This document shows positions 13,717-15,923 of a DNA stretch of 15,923 bases, piece by piece. The stretch's first letter is position 1, and each line of letters opens with the position of its first letter. The stretch covers positions 1 to 15,923 of the forward strand of contig JANXZI010000250.1 of assembly GCA_025355595.1 (NCBI GenBank), written 5' to 3'. The DNA comes from Spartobacteria bacterium. Lineage in GTDB: Bacteria; Verrucomicrobiota; Verrucomicrobiia; Chthoniobacterales; Chthoniobacteraceae. The notes under the pieces are model-generated. The model did no database searches, was not told the origin of the DNA, and worked only from the letters and a program-made list of their open reading frames with translations. A program made the translations under genes and the position numbers.

Positions 13717-13720
13717 GAGG
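13717..13720 (+). promoter_or_regulatory. Ribosome binding site deciding the larE start
   Basis: GAGG lies 7 nt before the ATG at 13728, a good Shine-Dalgarno position. Other in-frame ATGs at 13650 and 13746 lack a comparable site, so 13728 is preferred. Confidence 0.5.
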
Positions 13721-13727
13721 CGGAAAA

Positions 13728-14567
13728 ATGAGCGCTACTGCAGGGATGGACACAGCAACGGTCGCGGTTTCCGCCGCGGCAAAACGCATACGGCTTCACG
13801 AACTGCTCCGGCAGCATTCGCCGCTCGTCATCGCGTACAGCGGTGGTGTGGACAGCGCATTCCTGCTCGCCGAGGCGCGGCGCGAACTCGGCGACCGCGT
13901 GCTCGGCGTGCTCGCCGACAGCCCGAGCCTGCCGCGCGCTTCGCTCGCCGAAGCGGTCGCTCTCGCGCGTGCGATCGGCGCGCCGGTCGAGGTGGTGAAG
14001 ACGCAGGAACTCGAGAATCCCGACTACGCCGCGAATCCGCCGAACCGCTGCTATTTTTGCAAAGCGGAACTTTTCCAGACGCTCGACACGCTCGCACGCT
14101 CGCGCGGCTACCCCGCGATCGCGTACGGCGAAAATGCCGACGATATGCAGCACGACCGGCCGGGCCGCGCAGCCGCCACGGAATTTCACGTGCTCGCACC
14201 CTTGCGCGATGCCGGACTCACGAAGGCGGAGATTCGCCAGCTTTCCCGCGACATCGGTCTGCCGACCGCAGACGCGCCTGCGCAGCCGTGCCTCAGCTCG
14301 CGCATCCCGTGGGGCACGCCGGTCACGACGGATGCGCTCGCGATGGTCGAACGCGCCGAGAAACACATCCGCGGCCTCGGCTTCCGCGTCTTCCGCGTGC
14401 GCCACGTCGTGAAGCACCGCGCACCGCCGGGTGCGCTCGTGCAGATCGTGCCGTCGGAATTTTCGCGGATCGAAGATCTGCGCGGTGAGATCGAGCGCGG
14501 CATCCGCGAGGCTGGGTATGCGAATGTGGAGATCGATCCCGGCGGCTACCGCGGTCCGTCCGCGTGA
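13728..14567 (+). CDS. larE: LarE-type ATP-dependent sulfur transferase
   Basis: A 279-residue protein, the usual LarE length. LarE adenylates and then thiolates the pyridinium dicarboxylate nucleotide made by LarB, giving the sulfur atoms of the nickel-pincer cofactor used by lactate racemase and related LarA enzymes. The PP-loop SGGVDS is at 38-43, followed by NRCYFCKAELF (Cys108, Cys111) and GENADDMQHDRPGRAAA. PCLSSRIPWG contains Cys188, equivalent to the sulfur-donating cysteine of Lactobacillus plantarum LarE. The three-cysteine pattern fits the [4Fe-4S]-dependent class described for Thermotoga LarE, which adds sulfur catalytically and not sacrificially. No larA, larB or larC is in the window, so its partners must lie elsewhere. 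Confidence 0.9.
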   Translation: MSATAGMDTATVAVSAAAKRIRLHELLRQHSPLVIAYSGGVDSAFLLAEARRELGDRVLGVLADSPSLPRASLAEAVALARAIGAPVEVVKTQELENPDYAANPPNRCYFCKAELFQTLDTLARSRGYPAIAYGENADDMQHDRPGRAAATEFHVLAPLRDAGLTKAEIRQLSRDIGLPTADAPAQPCLSSRIPWGTPVTTDALAMVERAEKHIRGLGFRVFRVRHVVKHRAPPGALVQIVPSEFSRIEDLRGEIERGIREAGYANVEIDPGGYRGPSA

Positions 14568-14603
14568 TGTAGGCGAGATTTCCAATTTCGCGCGGGAGGA
14601 TGG
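14568..14603. repeat. Short palindromic repeat after larE
   Basis: The segment GCGAGATTTCCAATTTCGC (about 14574-14592) is an imperfect palindrome directly after the larE stop codon, preceded by GTAG as in the neighbouring GTAGGACAGG repeat. It may be a member of a dispersed family; only one copy is visible here. Confidence 0.35.
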
Positions 14604-14630
14604 GCGGAGGAGGGATGCTGCGGAGCGCAA

Positions 14631-14796
14631 TGTAGGACAGGCTTCCAGCTTGTCTCGGATGGAAGGCTCGCACCACGGCATCGGATGCACCGCTCAGTGC
14701 AGGAAAGCGTTTACGGGCACCTGTGTTGCAGTCGGACATTCTCTCGCAGGCCGAGAGCCATCCTTGCAGTCGGGACGGGCTGGGAGCCTGTCCTAC
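14631..14796. repeat. MITE-like element with GTAGGACAGGCT inverted ends
   Basis: The left end (14631-14654) reads TGTAGGACAGGCTTCCAG and onward. The right end (14774-14796), on the opposite strand, reads GTAGGACAGGCTCCCAG. Just inside, TCTCGGATGG and GGCTC on the left face GAGAGCCATCC on the right, so the inversion continues inward and the whole 166 bp could form a long imperfect hairpin. The left end is itself a palindrome (GACAGGCT..AGCTTGTC). No gene lies inside. The right end contains the stop codon of the glycosyltransferase gene. Confidence 0.65.
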
Positions 14797-15722
14797 TTTG
14801 CCCGCATCCGACGCGCGATTTTTTCTGCGGCGGCGAAGCCGAGCAGCGAGTGGATCACGCGGTAGCTCAGCGGCGCGGCGGGGCCGGTGGCGCGGAGGAG
14901 GCCCTTCGCCTTCCGCTCGGCGTGATAGGCGGCGGCACCGGCGAGATCGTGCTTCGCAAAGGTGCGCGCCATTTCAAAGCACGCGCGGCCGAGTTCGCGG
15001 CGGTGCGTTTCGGTGAGCAGATTGTTTTCCGTGAGATGCGCGAGCAGCGTGTCGAAGAGTCCCGTGCGGATGCGGATGACGAGCAGCGGATCTTTTCTGC
15101 ACAGCGTCTCCTCGCTCCAAATGCGATAGACCGCGCCGGGCGTGGGCGTGAATTGGAAGCGCAGCCCGGCCACGAGCGCGCGGAGGTAAAGCTCGTGCTC
15201 CTGGCAGCACGGCTGGCCTTCCTTCCATCCGCCGATGCGGACAAGCGCCTCGCGCCGCCAGAGGCAGCCGCCGGTCTGCGGGATCTGCCAGCGGATCCAT
15301 TGCGTAAAAATGTCCGCATCCGGGCTGCTCTCGCTCGTGACACGGCTGGACGAAGCCGCCGTCCACGTCTCGATCCACACCGGGCTGTAGAGCACGTCGG
15401 CGTCGCGGCCGCCGTCCGATTCGCGGAGCTGCGTGATCACCTTTGCGGGGTCGAGGCAGTCGTCGGCGTCGAGATATTGCACCCACTCGCCGGTGGCATT
15501 TTGCAGGACGAGATTGCGCGCGTGGTTTGCGCCGTTGCGTCCGCCCTCGATCACTTTCACGCGTGCGCCGAAATTTTTTGCGATGCTGAGCGAGCCGTCT
15601 GTCGAACCGTCGTCCACCACGATCACTTCAAGCTCCACATCGCGCTGATCGAGCGCGCTCCGGATGGCCTGTGCGATCCATCGCTCGGCGTTGAAGCACG
15701 GGATGCCGATGGTGATTTTCAT
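14793..15722 (-). CDS. Family 2 glycosyltransferase
   Basis: A 309-residue GT-A fold glycosyltransferase. The opening MKITIGIPCFNAERWIAQAI is typical. The nucleotide-sugar site is VIVVDDGSTDGS (Asp37, Asp38), and the metal-binding DXD motif is YLDADD (Asp85-Asp88). GRNGANHARNLVLQNATGEW is the standard segment between them. Residues of about 150-205 (WIRWQIPQTGGCLWRREAL, CCQEHELYLRALV) carry the acceptor-side features, including a likely catalytic Glu/Asp in QEHELYLR. The C-terminal 80 residues are helical and basic. No membrane helix is clear, so it is probably a cytoplasmic or peripheral enzyme building a cell-surface polysaccharide. The start at 15722 is chosen because the frame upstream only translates a heptamer repeat. 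The stop lies inside the MITE-like repeat end. Confidence 0.9.
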   Translation of the reverse strand: MKITIGIPCFNAERWIAQAIRSALDQRDVELEVIVVDDGSTDGSLSIAKNFGARVKVIEGGRNGANHARNLVLQNATGEWVQYLDADDCLDPAKVITQLRESDGGRDADVLYSPVWIETWTAASSSRVTSESSPDADIFTQWIRWQIPQTGGCLWRREALVRIGGWKEGQPCCQEHELYLRALVAGLRFQFTPTPGAVYRIWSEETLCRKDPLLVIRIRTGLFDTLLAHLTENNLLTETHRRELGRACFEMARTFAKHDLAGAAAYHAERKAKGLLRATGPAAPLSYRVIHSLLGFAAAEKIARRMRAK

Positions 15723-15726
15723 CGGG

Positions 15727-15754
15727 GTTGAGAGTTGAAAGTTGAGAGTTGAGA
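15727..15754. repeat. Tandem 7-bp repeat just before the glycosyltransferase start
   Basis: Four consecutive units (GTTGAGA, GTTGAAA, GTTGAGA, GTTGAGA) end 4 nt before the minus-strand ATG. In the sense direction the leader is TCTCAAC repeats followed by CCCG and ATG, so no Shine-Dalgarno sequence is possible at the normal distance. Confidence 0.75.
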
Positions 15755-15780
15755 GGTTGCTGCGGAAACTCCTGCCTCGT

Positions 15781-15841
15781 GTCCCGGAGGGACATCGGAA
15801 ATTAGCCGGTGGTCGAGCGAGGCACGAGCGAACACCACCGG
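15781..15841. repeat. REP-like double hairpin upstream of the glycosyltransferase
   Basis: GTCCCGGAGGGAC (15781-15793) is a perfect 5-bp-stem palindrome. It is followed by CCGGTGGT (15806-15813) pairing with ACCACCGG (15834-15841), and the second hairpin loop holds a direct repeat CGAGCGA (15814-15820 and 15825-15831). The paired-hairpin form resembles REP or REP-associated tyrosine transposase (RAYT)-mobilised repeats. The remaining 80 bases to the window end contain no recognisable gene. Confidence 0.55.
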
Positions 15842-15923
15842 ATAGGATTGCAAGACGCACACACCCCGGAGTGGGTGCTGGACGCGCGCGGAAAGTCTCC
15901 CGGCGAGGTGGCCCTCCACTGGC

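Noticed and set aside
13545..14690. A long minus-strand frame running from the surface-protein remnant across larE
   Set aside because: Most of it is antisense to larE; only the last ~70 codons look like protein.
15727..15754. A CRISPR or minisatellite array
   Set aside because: Units are only 7 bp with no spacers; it is a short tandem repeat.
1..15923. tRNA, rRNA or transposase genes
   Set aside because: Neither cloverleaf-like sequences, rRNA motifs nor transposase catalytic motifs were recognised on either strand.

Overview
The window is about 16 kb of GC-rich, gene-dense bacterial DNA. It most resembles a Verrucomicrobiota chromosome, perhaps near the Spartobacteria/Chthoniobacterales. 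That placement is an inference from protein style (an acidic-insert coproheme decarboxylase, NHL-repeat secreted proteins, a large coiled-coil/receiver protein, a surface-protein C-terminal remnant) and from several families of short palindromic intergenic repeats. No rRNA, tRNA, CRISPR array, transposase or phage gene is visible.

Layout. Positions 1-2109 hold a minus-strand group: a secreted NHL beta-propeller, two small membrane proteins coupled to it by overlapping ends, and the N-terminus of a Gfo/Idh/MocA-type oxidoreductase cut by the window edge. Positions 2158-2355 hold a repeat element. Positions 2370-9205 form a long minus-strand run, read in the order yciH/SUI1, coiled-coil receiver protein, KDPG-type aldolase (eda), an RNase R/II-family exonuclease (rnr), rlmH and a TIM-barrel aldolase-like protein. 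Positions 9285-11294 hold two plus-strand exported genes: a trypsin-fold protease and a membrane-anchored helical protein. Positions 11299-12366 run on the minus strand: ferredoxin, dciA and folB. The ferredoxin is divergent from a plus-strand hemQ/chdC (12492-13316). After about 400 bp of gene debris comes larE (13728-14567, plus), then a MITE-like inverted repeat, and finally a minus-strand family 2 glycosyltransferase (14793-15722) preceded by more repeats.

Functionally the window is mostly housekeeping: RNA decay, rRNA methylation, translation initiation, folate synthesis, replicative helicase loading, haem synthesis and nickel-pincer cofactor assembly. Envelope and sugar-related genes are mixed in. 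The clearest physical links are the ATGA overlap eda-rnr, the 5-nt gap rnr-rlmH, the TGATG overlap between the NHL protein and the next membrane protein, and the close dciA-folB pair.

I found no convincing new defence or biosynthetic system. The less ordinary content is the coiled-coil protein ending in an intact receiver domain, a LarE with a three-cysteine pattern, a conserved-looking barrel protein of unknown substrate, and a set of intergenic palindromes. Several of these palindromes are built from 7- or 8-bp tandem units.
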